33,874 bases of DNA from contig JAITTA010000287.1 in assembly GCA_031287395.1 (NCBI GenBank), positions 1 to 33,874 of the forward strand. Reading direction: 5' to 3'. This document shows positions 16,918-25,210 of the stretch, piece after piece. This DNA comes from Dysgonamonadaceae bacterium (lineage in GTDB: Bacteria; Bacteroidota; Bacteroidia; Bacteroidales; Azobacteroidaceae). Both the position numbers and the translations under genes were made by a program. Within the stretch, counting starts at the first letter, position 1. Every line of letters starts with the position of its first letter. The notes under the pieces are model-generated. The model was not told the origin of the DNA and did not search any database. It saw only the letters and a program-made list of their open reading frames with translations.

Positions 16918-19863
16918 ATGAAAAAAATACTTTTTAGTGTATTATTGTCTGCGATTTGTTTGTTTGTCCGTTCGGCGGAAATCGTCGTTACATCTCCCGA
17001 TAGGAATTACAGGATGAACGTGTATGACAAGGAAGGTTGTATTTATTATTCCGTCTTATACAGAGATGAGCCGGTTGTATTGGAATCGCTGCTCGGCATA
17101 AACGGCAACGGGGAATGGAAAGACGGAATCCGGATTGACAAGTACGCCTTTTCTCAGGCAGACACGCTCTGGAAACCGGTCTATGGTGAACGTAGCGTCG
17201 TACGGGACCGGTGCAATCAATATGAAATAAATCTGGTGAAAACCGCTAATCCCCGTCAGCGACTGCAATTGGTAGTTCGCGCTTATAACGAAGGGATTGC
17301 TTTTCATTATCGCTTTCCGGGAGGCGAGTATCTCCATATCTCCAATGAATATACGGAATATGCTTTTCCGGGAGGAACAAAAGCGTGGTTTACCAGGCAG
17401 GCACAGGCTGTTTATGAATTTTTGCCGTTGCAGGAATGGAAGGGTGAAAGCGAGCGGCCTTTGGTGTTAGAATTGCCGGATAATTTGTATGTGTTGCTTA
17501 CCGAAGCTGGAGTGGTGAATTATGTACGTACCCGGTTTGTTGTGTCGAAAAATAAACCGAATACGATTACCGGTTCCATGTATGGCGCCGTAGATGATAT
17601 AGCTCCATATCAAACGCCCTGGAGGGTGGTGATGGTTGCCGATAAACCGGGAAAGCTGATAGAAAATAACGACTTGCTGCTCAATCTGAATAAGCCTTGT
17701 GAAATAAAAAATCCCCAATGGATTCGTCCGGGAAAAGTCATGCGGGAAGTGACGCTCACTACCGAAGGCGGAAAAGCTTTGGTCGATTTTGCCGTAAAAC
17801 GTCATTTACAATACATTCATTTCGATGCGGGCTGGTATGGTCCCGAAGGAGACAAATTGTCCGATGCGACTACGGTAACGCTGGATCCTGCCCGCAACAA
17901 GAAAATAGATGCCCTGAACCTGCAGGAAGTCATTGCGTATGCCAAGGAACACGGCATCGGAGTGATTCTCTACGTCAATCAACGGGCGCTGTATCGACAA
18001 TTGGATGAAATTTTGCCTTTATACAAAAGTTGGGGTGTTGCCGGAATCAAATTCGGGTTTGTACAGGTCGGATCGCAGTTCTGGACCACATGGATGCACG
18101 AGGCTGTGAAAAAATGCGCTGAATATGGACTGATGGTGGACATCCATGACGAATACCGTCCGACGGGATTCAGCCGGACTTTTCCCAATCTGATGACACA
18201 AGAGGGAATTTACGGTAATGAAGAATTTCCCGATGCGACTCACAATGTTACCTTACCGTTTACCCGCTTTACACAGGGAGCCGCCGATTATACCATCTGT
18301 TATTACCGCCGGAAATGGGACCATAGCACGCAACCCGATACCGGGTACGGACTGGTGAATGCCCGGTTACTGAAAACAACCCCGGCGCACCAGTTGGCGA
18401 TGGCTGTCGTGTATTATAGTCCGTTACAGTATTTGTATTGGTACGATAAGCCGTCCGATAGCCGGGATGAACCCGAACTGGAATTTTTTGATCGTGTACC
18501 TACCGTTTGGGACGATACCAAAGTGGTTCAGGGCGAAATAGGAAAATACATTACCGTGGCCCGCCGTAGTCGTAACGATTGGTTTATAGGTACGATGACC
18601 AACAATGAAGCCCGGAAATTAACCGTTGCATTGGATTTTTTACCGGAAGGAAAGACTTATCTTGCTCGTATTTACTCCGATGATCCGAATGCGGTGAGCC
18701 GGACGAAAGTGGGTATTAAAACGATGAACGTAACGCGCAAATCGGTCATTACCGCGGAGATGCCCGCTTCGGGCGGTCAGGCTATATGGATCCAGGAGCA
18801 AAGCGGGTTTGTTCATCCGGGGGTGCTTCATACGCAGGCAGATATAGAACAGATGCGCCGTTTGATCGGTAACCGGATTGAACCTGCATACGGCTCTTTT
18901 CTTTTATTGAAAGAACATAAGTCTTCTCAGGCGGATTACCGGATGGAAGGCCCTTTTCCCGTGATTTCCCGCGACGGGGAATATCGTCATACCAAAAGTA
19001 AAATGGAAGCCGATTTCAGCGCCGCTTATCAGAATGCTTTGATGTGGATATTGACGAATAATGAATCGCATGCCCGTAAATCGCTTGAAATACTGACTTC
19101 TTATGCCGACAGTCTGACATTGATTCCTGAAACCAACGATGCGCCGCTATTGGCCGGTCTGGAAGGATTAAAAATCATTTACGCCCTTGAGGTATTGAAG
19201 TACACTTATCCGAAAATTACGGACGGGCAACTGAATCATATTGACCGGATGTTCAGGGAAATATTTATCCCTGTGATGGATCGCTTTTACACCCGCAAGC
19301 CTTATACCAATGGGAATTGGGGACCGATTGTCTCGAAGACTTACATGGCGGCGGGTATTTATTTCGACGACCGGGAAATGTATGACAAAGGAAAGAATTT
19401 TTACCTGAATGCCCGTGATAACGGAACGATCGGCTATTACATCAGCGGCAAAACCGGCCAGATACAAGAGAGCGGACGCGATCAGGGACATTGTATGCTG
19501 GGTATCGGAGCAATGGCGACACTTTGTGAAATTGCATGGAAACAGGGAGACGATCTTTATTCGGCCCTGGATAACCGCCTGATGAAAGGTTTTGAGTATG
19601 TTGCCAAATACAACCTCGGTTATGATGTGCCTTTTGAAACCTGGAAGGATATCACGGGAAAATATTGCGAATGGACGGTTATTTCCGATAAAGGCCGCGG
19701 ACGGTTTATTCCGGTTTTCGATATGGCATACAATCATTACGTCAATCGTAAAGGAAAGAAAATGACTTATACGCAGCAGGTATTGGGAAAAATTCGCCCG
19801 GAAGGTTTTGACCGGGACCAGCCGTCGTTCGGTAGCTTGTTATTCAACGATATTAAAAAATAA
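16918..19863 (+). CDS. Fusion of a GH97 glycosidase and an alginate-lyase-superfamily polysaccharide lyase
   Basis: The 981-residue exported protein carries two complete enzyme domains. Residues about 20-625 are GH97: N-terminal beta-sandwich, TIM barrel with FDAGWYGPEGD, GIKFGF (376-381), DIHDEYRPTG (408-417) and LMTQEGIYGNE (425-435), and a C-terminal sheet. A Gly at position 380, where retaining GH97 enzymes have the Asp nucleophile, and Glu412 after the HxE-like motif suggest the inverting, SusB-like subgroup. Residues about 631-981 begin exactly like the mature start of a free-standing lyase (FVHPGVLHTQADIEQMRR) and hold NGNWG (798-802) and QESGRDQGH (850-858), the active-site region of the alginate lyase superfamily, closest in look to PL38-type glucuronan lyases. 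No signal peptide remains between the domains. It follows the SusD gene by 78 nt. Confidence 0.85.
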   Translation: MKKILFSVLLSAICLFVRSAEIVVTSPDRNYRMNVYDKEGCIYYSVLYRDEPVVLESLLGINGNGEWKDGIRIDKYAFSQADTLWKPVYGERSVVRDRCNQYEINLVKTANPRQRLQLVVRAYNEGIAFHYRFPGGEYLHISNEYTEYAFPGGTKAWFTRQAQAVYEFLPLQEWKGESERPLVLELPDNLYVLLTEAGVVNYVRTRFVVSKNKPNTITGSMYGAVDDIAPYQTPWRVVMVADKPGKLIENNDLLLNLNKPCEIKNPQWIRPGKVMREVTLTTEGGKALVDFAVKRHLQYIHFDAGWYGPEGDKLSDATTVTLDPARNKKIDALNLQEVIAYAKEHGIGVILYVNQRALYRQLDEILPLYKSWGVAGIKFGFVQVGSQFWTTWMHEAVKKCAEYGLMVDIHDEYRPTGFSRTFPNLMTQEGIYGNEEFPDATHNVTLPFTRFTQGAADYTICYYRRKWDHSTQPDTGYGLVNARLLKTTPAHQLAMAVVYYSPLQYLYWYDKPSDSRDEPELEFFDRVPTVWDDTKVVQGEIGKYITVARRSRNDWFIGTMTNNEARKLTVALDFLPEGKTYLARIYSDDPNAVSRTKVGIKTMNVTRKSVITAEMPASGGQAIWIQEQSGFVHPGVLHTQADIEQMRRLIGNRIEPAYGSFLLLKEHKSSQADYRMEGPFPVISRDGEYRHTKSKMEADFSAAYQNALMWILTNNESHARKSLEILTSYADSLTLIPETNDAPLLAGLEGLKIIYALEVLKYTYPKITDGQLNHIDRMFREIFIPVMDRFYTRKPYTNGNWGPIVSKTYMAAGIYFDDREMYDKGKNFYLNARDNGTIGYYISGKTGQIQESGRDQGHCMLGIGAMATLCEIAWKQGDDLYSALDNRLMKGFEYVAKYNLGYDVPFETWKDITGKYCEWTVISDKGRGRFIPVFDMAYNHYVNRKGKKMTYTQQVLGKIRPEGFDRDQPSFGSLLFNDIKK

Positions 19864-19866
19864 TCA

Positions 19867-20052
19867 ATGCAAAATTCTACCCTTTGGGCCGATGTGGCTC
19901 ATCCCATTTTTATCGGTATTCATGGTAATTCGGAAAATCCCGAAATATTGGAAGATTTGAATTATGTCAACATCGATATTCTGGACCATAAAGAAAAACA
20001 AGTTGATTATCAGGGATGTATGGCTATTAATGCCGGTGATGGGAATAAATGA
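19867..20052 (+). pseudogene. Fragment of a beta-helix polysaccharidase (GH28/GH49-like)
   Basis: This 61-residue open frame has no signal peptide and reads like an internal slice of a right-handed beta-helix glycosidase: LWADVAHPIFIGIHGN, ILEDLNYVNIDILDH, DYQGCMAINAGDGN. Intact relatives are 400 residues or longer. It begins 3 nt after the lyase stop and ends in TGATAA, where similarity to another family starts in a different frame. The preceding and following parts of the original gene are gone, so it is a deletion remnant and not a functional gene. Confidence 0.55.
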
Positions 20053-20409
20053 TAAAAATTATTGTGGAGAACCGGTAATGACTTATAAGAAACCGGATGT
20101 AGGCAAAACATTTCCTAAAGAAACTCCGGTTGAAAGTGATGAATTCAATTCCGGGAATCTTGGTTTGCAGTGGCAATGGCATGCAAATCCCGGTCAGGCT
20201 TGGGGATTTTTCGTGTCGTGGTAAAAGAAGGGGGAATATGCTCTTTTTCTTACAGTACGGACGGCCGGAAATTCAAAGAATCCGGGATGCGGTTCAATGC
20301 CCGCCGGGGAAAATGGATCGGCGCTAAAATGGGAATGTTTATCCTGAATAAAACTCCCGGTTCCGAACGATCCTGGGTAGACCTGGACTGGTTCAGGGTT
20401 GAGAAATAA
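20053..20409 (+). pseudogene. Fragment of a GH43 beta-xylosidase/arabinofuranosidase C-terminal domain
   Basis: One frame reads TYKKPDVGKTFPKETPVESD and DEFNSGNLGLQWQWHANPGQ, the linker and start of a GH43 C2 beta-sandwich. A second frame, entered near 20215-20235, reads CSFSYSTDGRKFKESG, FNARRGKWIGAKMGMF and WVDLDWFRVEK, the end of that same domain. The catalytic five-bladed propeller and the middle of the sandwich are missing. The gene has thus lost its front, an internal piece and its frame. Together with the beta-helix fragment before it, it marks a collapsed part of the PUL. Confidence 0.6.
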
Positions 20410-20435
20410 AAGAATTTCCGGATCGATCGAGTCAA

Positions 20436-21641
20436 ATGAAAATAAAAATGATGAAGATACTAATTTTGAGTTTATTAGCTTTGATAATCATGACATCCTG
20501 TTCGACAGGGAAACAGGAAGAATCCTTCGATGTGAATCGTGCTTTGAAGTATTGTGATACGCAGGTAAAAAGAACGTTGGCGGAAATAGGAGATACCGTC
20601 ATGATGCCGCGTAATATCATGGACAGCCTGAGCCATTGGTCCCTTGTCCCGGTCGAAATATCGGAGTGGACGGCCGGCTTCTGGCCGGGAATTCTTTGGT
20701 ATGACTATGAAAATACAAAAGATGAGAAGATAAAAGAACATGCGATTCACTATACGGAATTGTTAGCCCCTCTGACTAAGCTTCCGGCTTATGACCATGA
20801 TCTCGGATTTCAGATTTTTTGCAGTTATGGAAATGCCTGGCGTTTGACCGGTAAAGAGGAGTATAGGCAAATTATCCTGAATGCGGCAGATACTTTGGCA
20901 ACCCTGTTCAATTCAAAAGTCGGTACCATCCTCTCCTGGCCCCGGGAGATAGAACCTCGTAACTGGCCTCATAATGTTATTATGGATAATATGATAAATC
21001 TGGAAATGCTGTTCTGGGCAGCCAAAAACGGAGGAAACAGGAATTTGTACCATATTGCGGTGGAACATGCCGTCACCACCATGAAGAACCATTTCCGCGA
21101 GGATGGTTCCGGCTATCATGTCGCGGTGTACGATACGATCACCGGCCGTTTGATCAAAACTGTGACCCACCAGGGATATGCCGACGAAACGATGTGGGCC
21201 AGAGGACAAGCTTGGGCTATCTACGGATATACCCTGGTGTACCGCGAAACAAAGGATGTTCGATTCCTTCGTTTTACCGAAAAAATAACGGATATTTATC
21301 TGCAACGTTTACCGGAAGACTTTGTCCCTTATTGGGATTTTGACGCTCCTAATATCCCCGATGAACCCAAAGATGCATCTTCCGCTGCCATTGTCGCTTC
21401 CGCCCTTTTGGAACTATCAGGTCTGGAAGATAACAAAGAGAAAGCCGCAGAATATAAAACGGCTGCTGTGAAAATGCTGAAAAGCCTCTCATCGGCCGGT
21501 TATCAAAGCAGGGAAAGTAAGCCCTCGTTCCTGCTGCATTCCACAGGACATATGCCGAACGGTTCGGAAGTGGATGCATCGATCAATTATGCCGACTATT
21601 ATTATATTGAAGCATTGATCCGATTGAAAAGCATGCGGTAA
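20436..21641 (+). CDS. GH88 unsaturated glucuronyl hydrolase lipoprotein
   Basis: This 401-residue enzyme removes the 4,5-unsaturated uronic acid that polysaccharide lyases leave at the non-reducing end of oligosaccharides. It has a lipobox (IIMTSC, Cys22) and the family's alpha/alpha-barrel segments: EWTAGFWPGILWY, AYDHDLGFQIFCSYG with Asp122, NVIMDNMINLEMLFWA with Asp184, GYADETMWARGQAWAIYGY and NGSEVDASINYADYYYIEAL. Asp122 and Asp184 correspond by motif to the two catalytic Asp residues of Bacillus unsaturated glucuronyl hydrolase. Length and all motifs are complete. Its place after the lyase domain argues that the two act in sequence on a uronic acid polymer. It is the last recognisable gene of the PUL. 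Confidence 0.92.
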   Translation: MKIKMMKILILSLLALIIMTSCSTGKQEESFDVNRALKYCDTQVKRTLAEIGDTVMMPRNIMDSLSHWSLVPVEISEWTAGFWPGILWYDYENTKDEKIKEHAIHYTELLAPLTKLPAYDHDLGFQIFCSYGNAWRLTGKEEYRQIILNAADTLATLFNSKVGTILSWPREIEPRNWPHNVIMDNMINLEMLFWAAKNGGNRNLYHIAVEHAVTTMKNHFREDGSGYHVAVYDTITGRLIKTVTHQGYADETMWARGQAWAIYGYTLVYRETKDVRFLRFTEKITDIYLQRLPEDFVPYWDFDAPNIPDEPKDASSAAIVASALLELSGLEDNKEKAAEYKTAAVKMLKSLSSAGYQSRESKPSFLLHSTGHMPNGSEVDASINYADYYYIEALIRLKSMR

Positions 21642-21685
21642 AATGGAATGTTTTTAATACAAAACCTGACTCCATCCCTGTTATT

Positions 21686-21734
21686 TACAAATATGAAGAA
21701 TAACTTCTCAGTTATTATGTTTAAGATATTTGTA
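21686..21734 (+). terminator. Nested inverted repeats after the GH88 gene
   Basis: Nine-base arms TACAAATAT (21686-21694) and ATATTTGTA (21726-21734) enclose an inner stem AATAAC/GTTATT (21699-21704 and 21711-21716). The structure lies 45 nt after the GH88 stop and may end the PUL transcript, although no clean U-run follows. Confidence 0.35.
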
Positions 21735-21837
21735 TATATGAAATAGATTTATTTTTATTTTTCCTTGAATAATTTGCATAATTAAGAATAAATTTTATTA
21801 ACTTTGATGAATTTGATATACTTTAATATCAAAATTG

Positions 21838-21894
21838 AAAACAAAACTATAAAAATAATAATAATGTTGTTTATTATTTTTGTAGTTTTGTTTT
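21838..21894. repeat. Long AT-rich hairpin upstream of cas6
   Basis: Arms of 24 bp (21838-21861 and 21871-21894) pair at every position, with a single T-G wobble at 21850/21882, around a 9-nt loop. A smaller perfect 8-bp palindrome (TTTGATAT, 21812-21819, with 21826-21833) lies just before it. It sits between the PUL and the CRISPR operon, 37 nt before the cas6 ATG, and could be a bidirectional terminator, a leader structure or a remnant of a mobile element. Confidence 0.55.
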
Positions 21895-21916
21895 GACACT
21901 GATTCCTTTAACTTTT
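21887..21916 (+). promoter_or_regulatory. Possible promoter of the CRISPR operon
   Basis: TTTG at 21887-21890 is followed after 18 nt by TAACTTTT (21909-21916), one base away from TAnnTTTG. The -33 box would overlap the right arm of the long hairpin. A start here would leave only a few bases before the ATG at 21931. Confidence 0.3.
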
Positions 21917-21930
21917 TCTTGTTAATAAAC

Positions 21931-22932
21931 ATGAACGATTTCTTAATACCGTACCATGATTTGTGTTATCATCGCTTGGATGTAAGGATTACAGCCGTGA
22001 AGGACACCATTTTCGATGCGTGGCCGGGAGCAATTATCCGGAATAATCTTTTGTTTGCTTCGGAACAAATACCGGTTGGTGGAGAAATGTCGCTGAGGGA
22101 AAAAATTAACAGGATTCCGTTGTTATCATCTCATCCGTTATACAAAGATTTGGCCGGCGGGTTTCCTCGTGGTTACCAGGTTACATTACAATCTAACCAT
22201 GATATGACTTCTTCCGTCTTTTTAAGGAAAAATGAAATCTTGTGTTTTTCCGTCATCCTGATTGGAGATATGGCTCAATATTTTAACTATTTCATTCGGG
22301 CAATCCGGTTGATGTGTCAGCGAGGTTTCGGATATCCGATGGTTCCGTTTTTGTTGATCGATGTCAATGAAAGGTCTTATTCGGGAGAATGTCAATTATT
22401 GGCAACAGAGCAATCCGGCTTGTCGGACCGGTTACAATACCCTGTACGATTAAGCGACTTTTATCCCAATCAGCCAAAGGGGAATAAAAAATCACTAAAA
22501 ATAATGTTCGAGACTCCGGTCAGCTTATTTAAACAAACCAAGAAAAAAGACACTAAAATCAGTTATCAGGATAAAACCAACGGGTTTCCGAGTTTTTATC
22601 AATTGGTACGCTCGATGGTTTTCAGGTTACAAAAACTGCACACTTTATATGTAGATCCGGATAATTATTTTGATTCGGAAGAACAGATAGAAGATTATTT
22701 GAATCATGCGCGGGAATGTTCGCTGTTGGCGGCTGATATCCGTAAAATAGTCCTGCAAAGCACTCCCAAGAAAGAAACGGAGGATCGGATTCAATTTGGC
22801 GGTTATATAGGAGAATTGTCGTTCGACGGTGATTTTTCGGGTTATATCCCGCTTTTGCGGTTTATGCAGGAATTGGGAGTGGGAGATGGTGTGGTTTATG
22901 GGATGGGGAGGTTTCGAACGAATATAAAGTGA
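21931..22932 (+). CDS. cas6: Cas6-type pre-crRNA processing endoribonuclease
   Basis: A 333-residue RAMP-fold protein that should cut the CRISPR transcript within its repeats to give crRNAs for the Cmr complex. The strongest evidence is the C-terminal glycine-rich loop segment GGYIGELSFDGDFSGY followed by GVGDGVVYGMGRFR, which is the hallmark of the Cas6 family, together with the N-terminal AWPGAIIRNNLLF and FPRGYQ segments. The ATG at 21931 is preferred to an in-frame TTG at 21919. It is the first gene of the operon, 28 nt before the next, and its base composition is less AT-rich than that of the following genes. The catalytic residues of Cas6 proteins vary and were not assigned. Confidence 0.88.
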   Translation: MNDFLIPYHDLCYHRLDVRITAVKDTIFDAWPGAIIRNNLLFASEQIPVGGEMSLREKINRIPLLSSHPLYKDLAGGFPRGYQVTLQSNHDMTSSVFLRKNEILCFSVILIGDMAQYFNYFIRAIRLMCQRGFGYPMVPFLLIDVNERSYSGECQLLATEQSGLSDRLQYPVRLSDFYPNQPKGNKKSLKIMFETPVSLFKQTKKKDTKISYQDKTNGFPSFYQLVRSMVFRLQKLHTLYVDPDNYFDSEEQIEDYLNHARECSLLAADIRKIVLQSTPKKETEDRIQFGGYIGELSFDGDFSGYIPLLRFMQELGVGDGVVYGMGRFRTNIK

Positions 22933-22960
22933 AAATTATGAATTGAAAAATTAAAGGTTT

Positions 22961-23728
22961 ATGAAACAGTTTATTTTTTTACTGGGAGGATACGACCTGG
23001 AAATGCTTGAAATCAAAAGAATACTGGAGTCAAGAGATGATATTCTCGTCTTTGATGAGCATTTGAGATGGGATAATGCGGATTTATCCATGTATAGTAC
23101 AGTCTTGAAAAAATATGGTAATAATGCGGATGTAATGATCTATGGGATCGAATTATACGAAAAGAATATTTCATCTGTTCCTGAAAATTATCATCGGATT
23201 GATCATCATAATGATTTAAATGATAAAAATTCGGCATTGGAACAAGTCGCTGAAATTCTGAGAATTAAACTTTCAAGGGAACAACAATTAATTGCGGCAA
23301 ACGATAGAGGATATATTCCGGCAATGAAGGCCTTAGGAGCTGATCCCGGCGAAATTGAAGAAATCAGGAAAAAAGATAGGAACATACAAGGTGTCACGGA
23401 AGAGGATGAACAAAAAGCAGAAATGGCCATTAAAAACAAGGTGCTTGAACAGGACATTGTTGTCGTAAAATCGGAAACCAATCGTTTTTCCCCGATTTGT
23501 GACCGGCTATATCCATACGACAAACTACTGGTTTATACCTGTAATGAACTGATGTATTATGGTATTGGAAAGGAAAAATTAGCACAACAATTTGAGAATG
23601 AGATAAAAGAAGGGAAAATGTTTCATGGAGGAGGAGCAGAAGGCTATATCGGTACGGCAAGAGGCGCTTACTCCAACAACGAGATTTTAAACATGAAAAA
23701 CAATATTATTCAACTAATCAATCAATAA
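22961..23728 (+). CDS. nrn: DHH-family phosphodiesterase of the NrN type, messenger-degrading enzyme
   Basis: A 255-residue cytoplasmic protein. YGIEL (61-65), RIDHHND (79-85, the DHH motif at 81-83) and AANDRGYIPAM (112-122, Asp115) are metal-binding motifs of DHH phosphoesterases, and HGGGAEGYIG (222-231) resembles the substrate-binding glycine loop of DHHA1 domains. The protein lacks a classic N-terminal DxD pair, so it is a diverged DHH form. In the SAM-AMP type III systems of Bacteroides, a gene of this family next to corA encodes NrN, which hydrolyses SAM-AMP and turns the signal off. Position between cas6 and corA (7 nt before corA) makes that role likely. Degradation of other oligonucleotide messengers is the alternative. 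Confidence 0.8.
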   Translation: MKQFIFLLGGYDLEMLEIKRILESRDDILVFDEHLRWDNADLSMYSTVLKKYGNNADVMIYGIELYEKNISSVPENYHRIDHHNDLNDKNSALEQVAEILRIKLSREQQLIAANDRGYIPAMKALGADPGEIEEIRKKDRNIQGVTEEDEQKAEMAIKNKVLEQDIVVVKSETNRFSPICDRLYPYDKLLVYTCNELMYYGIGKEKLAQQFENEIKEGKMFHGGGAEGYIGTARGAYSNNEILNMKNNIIQLINQ

Positions 23729-23735
23729 TAGTATT

Positions 23736-25205
23736 ATGTACAGCTATCACATTTTTTATTTTCCGTTTATATGGGAAAATCCCGAAACAAAAGGAAAATT
23801 GTTTTCCGAACAAACTAATTTGTCGGTAATTCCGGTTAATACATATACCAACTGGTTACGCAGTCCTGATATGTCGGATAAGGAAAAGGAAGATTTTTAC
23901 AATGAGCAAAACTTTTATTATAAGTATGTACACCCGGTTTTGTACGATAAAAAAGACAAAGAACCCATTGTCTGCCACTACGAAAGAAAAGAACCGCAGG
24001 AGCATGAAGTAAGTTATATCATTTCGGTAAAAGATGGAAAAACGTATAAACTGAAAGTAGATGCTATGAATCTTAACCTGTATGCTACAGGAGTGGGTAT
24101 GTTGACTTTTTATCTGAAAAACGAAAAGGAAGATCAAAAAGAACCGCAGGATATTTTAAAGATTAATCAATATGGCAGACGAATATTTCCGCCGTTTTTT
24201 GCTGATATTGGCTTTAGAAACGAAACGGCGGTATTCCTGCAAATAGAAGGATTGAATGGCGAACAAAGCAATTTCTGCGAAGATTTTTCTTCATACGGAA
24301 CGCCCAATTCCGACAATCTTTATACGGCATGGAGACCTGCATGTTTTATCAAATATTTGATTGCCGACTTGTCGGAAACAATAGAAATAAAACCCGTGAT
24401 AGATGACAGGATGTTTGTATCTTCCTGGTATAAAAACAATGACTTGACTAAAAAATTCGAGCAGACTGAAGAATCGCTCGATGATTTTTTTAGCAAGGAT
24501 GATTTTTGGTATAAATACCTTTTTGTAGATATTAACGACCCTACCTGTCAAAACGATGCAATGAAAAAAGAACTTGTTGAGAAGCATACTTACAAACGTT
24601 GGCAGAAAGGAGGTTCACTTTATGGAATTTCGCGCTATTCGTTTGTCATGCTTACAAACAATAAGTGTCCCGATTTTCTTTTGCAATACTTCCAAACAAT
24701 GTACGCCCGAATGACAGAACTTGTACTTTTACAACGCGCTTCCCGGCTGCGTTTCTCGGACGAAGTAAACCGTTTGAGCAATCTTTCGAGAAAAAACGTC
24801 CCTGACAAAAAAATGATCGAACAAATCAGTTCTTTGTATAAGGAGTATATACGTTTTATCAATCGTATTTATTTTAAAGATGTTACTGCGCAGGAACAGG
24901 GAATAGAATTATACGACATGTTTTTCAAGACAATGAATGTGAGCGAACACGTAAAAGAATTGGACGAAGAAATAAATGAATTGAATGAGTATGTAAATAT
25001 GCTTGATGATAAAATCCGGAATAAACATGCCAAGGCATTGAACACTATTGCGATTATATTTTTGCCTGCAACATTCGTGTTTAGTTGGTTCGGTATGAAT
25101 GACTATTGGGATATTCCTTTATGGAAAGGATTTCTTATTGGTTTGTCTGCTTCGGCTGTTGGGAGTGTGATATTATTATATTTGATTAATAAATTTAAAA
25201 AATAA
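23736..25205 (+). CDS. corA: CRISPR-associated CorA-family membrane effector
   Basis: A 489-residue protein with a large soluble N-terminal part, a helical stalk (about 340-435) and two C-terminal membrane helices (about 437-452 and 464-484). The CorA signature GMN is at 453-455 in WFGMNDYWD, at the end of the first helix, as in Mg2+ channels. The N-terminal domain does not resemble that of housekeeping CorA and is taken as the messenger-sensing part. In type III-B systems of B. fragilis type, CorA is the effector activated by SAM-AMP and is thought to disturb the membrane of infected cells. The gene lies between nrn and a small membrane protein with 7 and 5 nt gaps. Confidence in the family is high, in the signalling role moderate. 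Confidence 0.85.
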   Translation: MYSYHIFYFPFIWENPETKGKLFSEQTNLSVIPVNTYTNWLRSPDMSDKEKEDFYNEQNFYYKYVHPVLYDKKDKEPIVCHYERKEPQEHEVSYIISVKDGKTYKLKVDAMNLNLYATGVGMLTFYLKNEKEDQKEPQDILKINQYGRRIFPPFFADIGFRNETAVFLQIEGLNGEQSNFCEDFSSYGTPNSDNLYTAWRPACFIKYLIADLSETIEIKPVIDDRMFVSSWYKNNDLTKKFEQTEESLDDFFSKDDFWYKYLFVDINDPTCQNDAMKKELVEKHTYKRWQKGGSLYGISRYSFVMLTNNKCPDFLLQYFQTMYARMTELVLLQRASRLRFSDEVNRLSNLSRKNVPDKKMIEQISSLYKEYIRFINRIYFKDVTAQEQGIELYDMFFKTMNVSEHVKELDEEINELNEYVNMLDDKIRNKHAKALNTIAIIFLPATFVFSWFGMNDYWDIPLWKGFLIGLSASAVGSVILLYLINKFKK

Positions 25206-25210
25206 ATAAT

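Noticed and set aside
2940..16938. The 14-base string AAATACTTTTTAGT at about 2941, 8868 and 16925
   Set aside because: Three AT-rich copies in 34 kb are within chance; two overlap stop codons and one lies in a signal peptide, with no shared context.
23736..25205. Housekeeping Mg2+/Co2+ transporter CorA
   Set aside because: GMN and the two C-terminal helices fit CorA, but the long divergent N-terminus and the place inside a Cmr operon indicate the CRISPR effector form.
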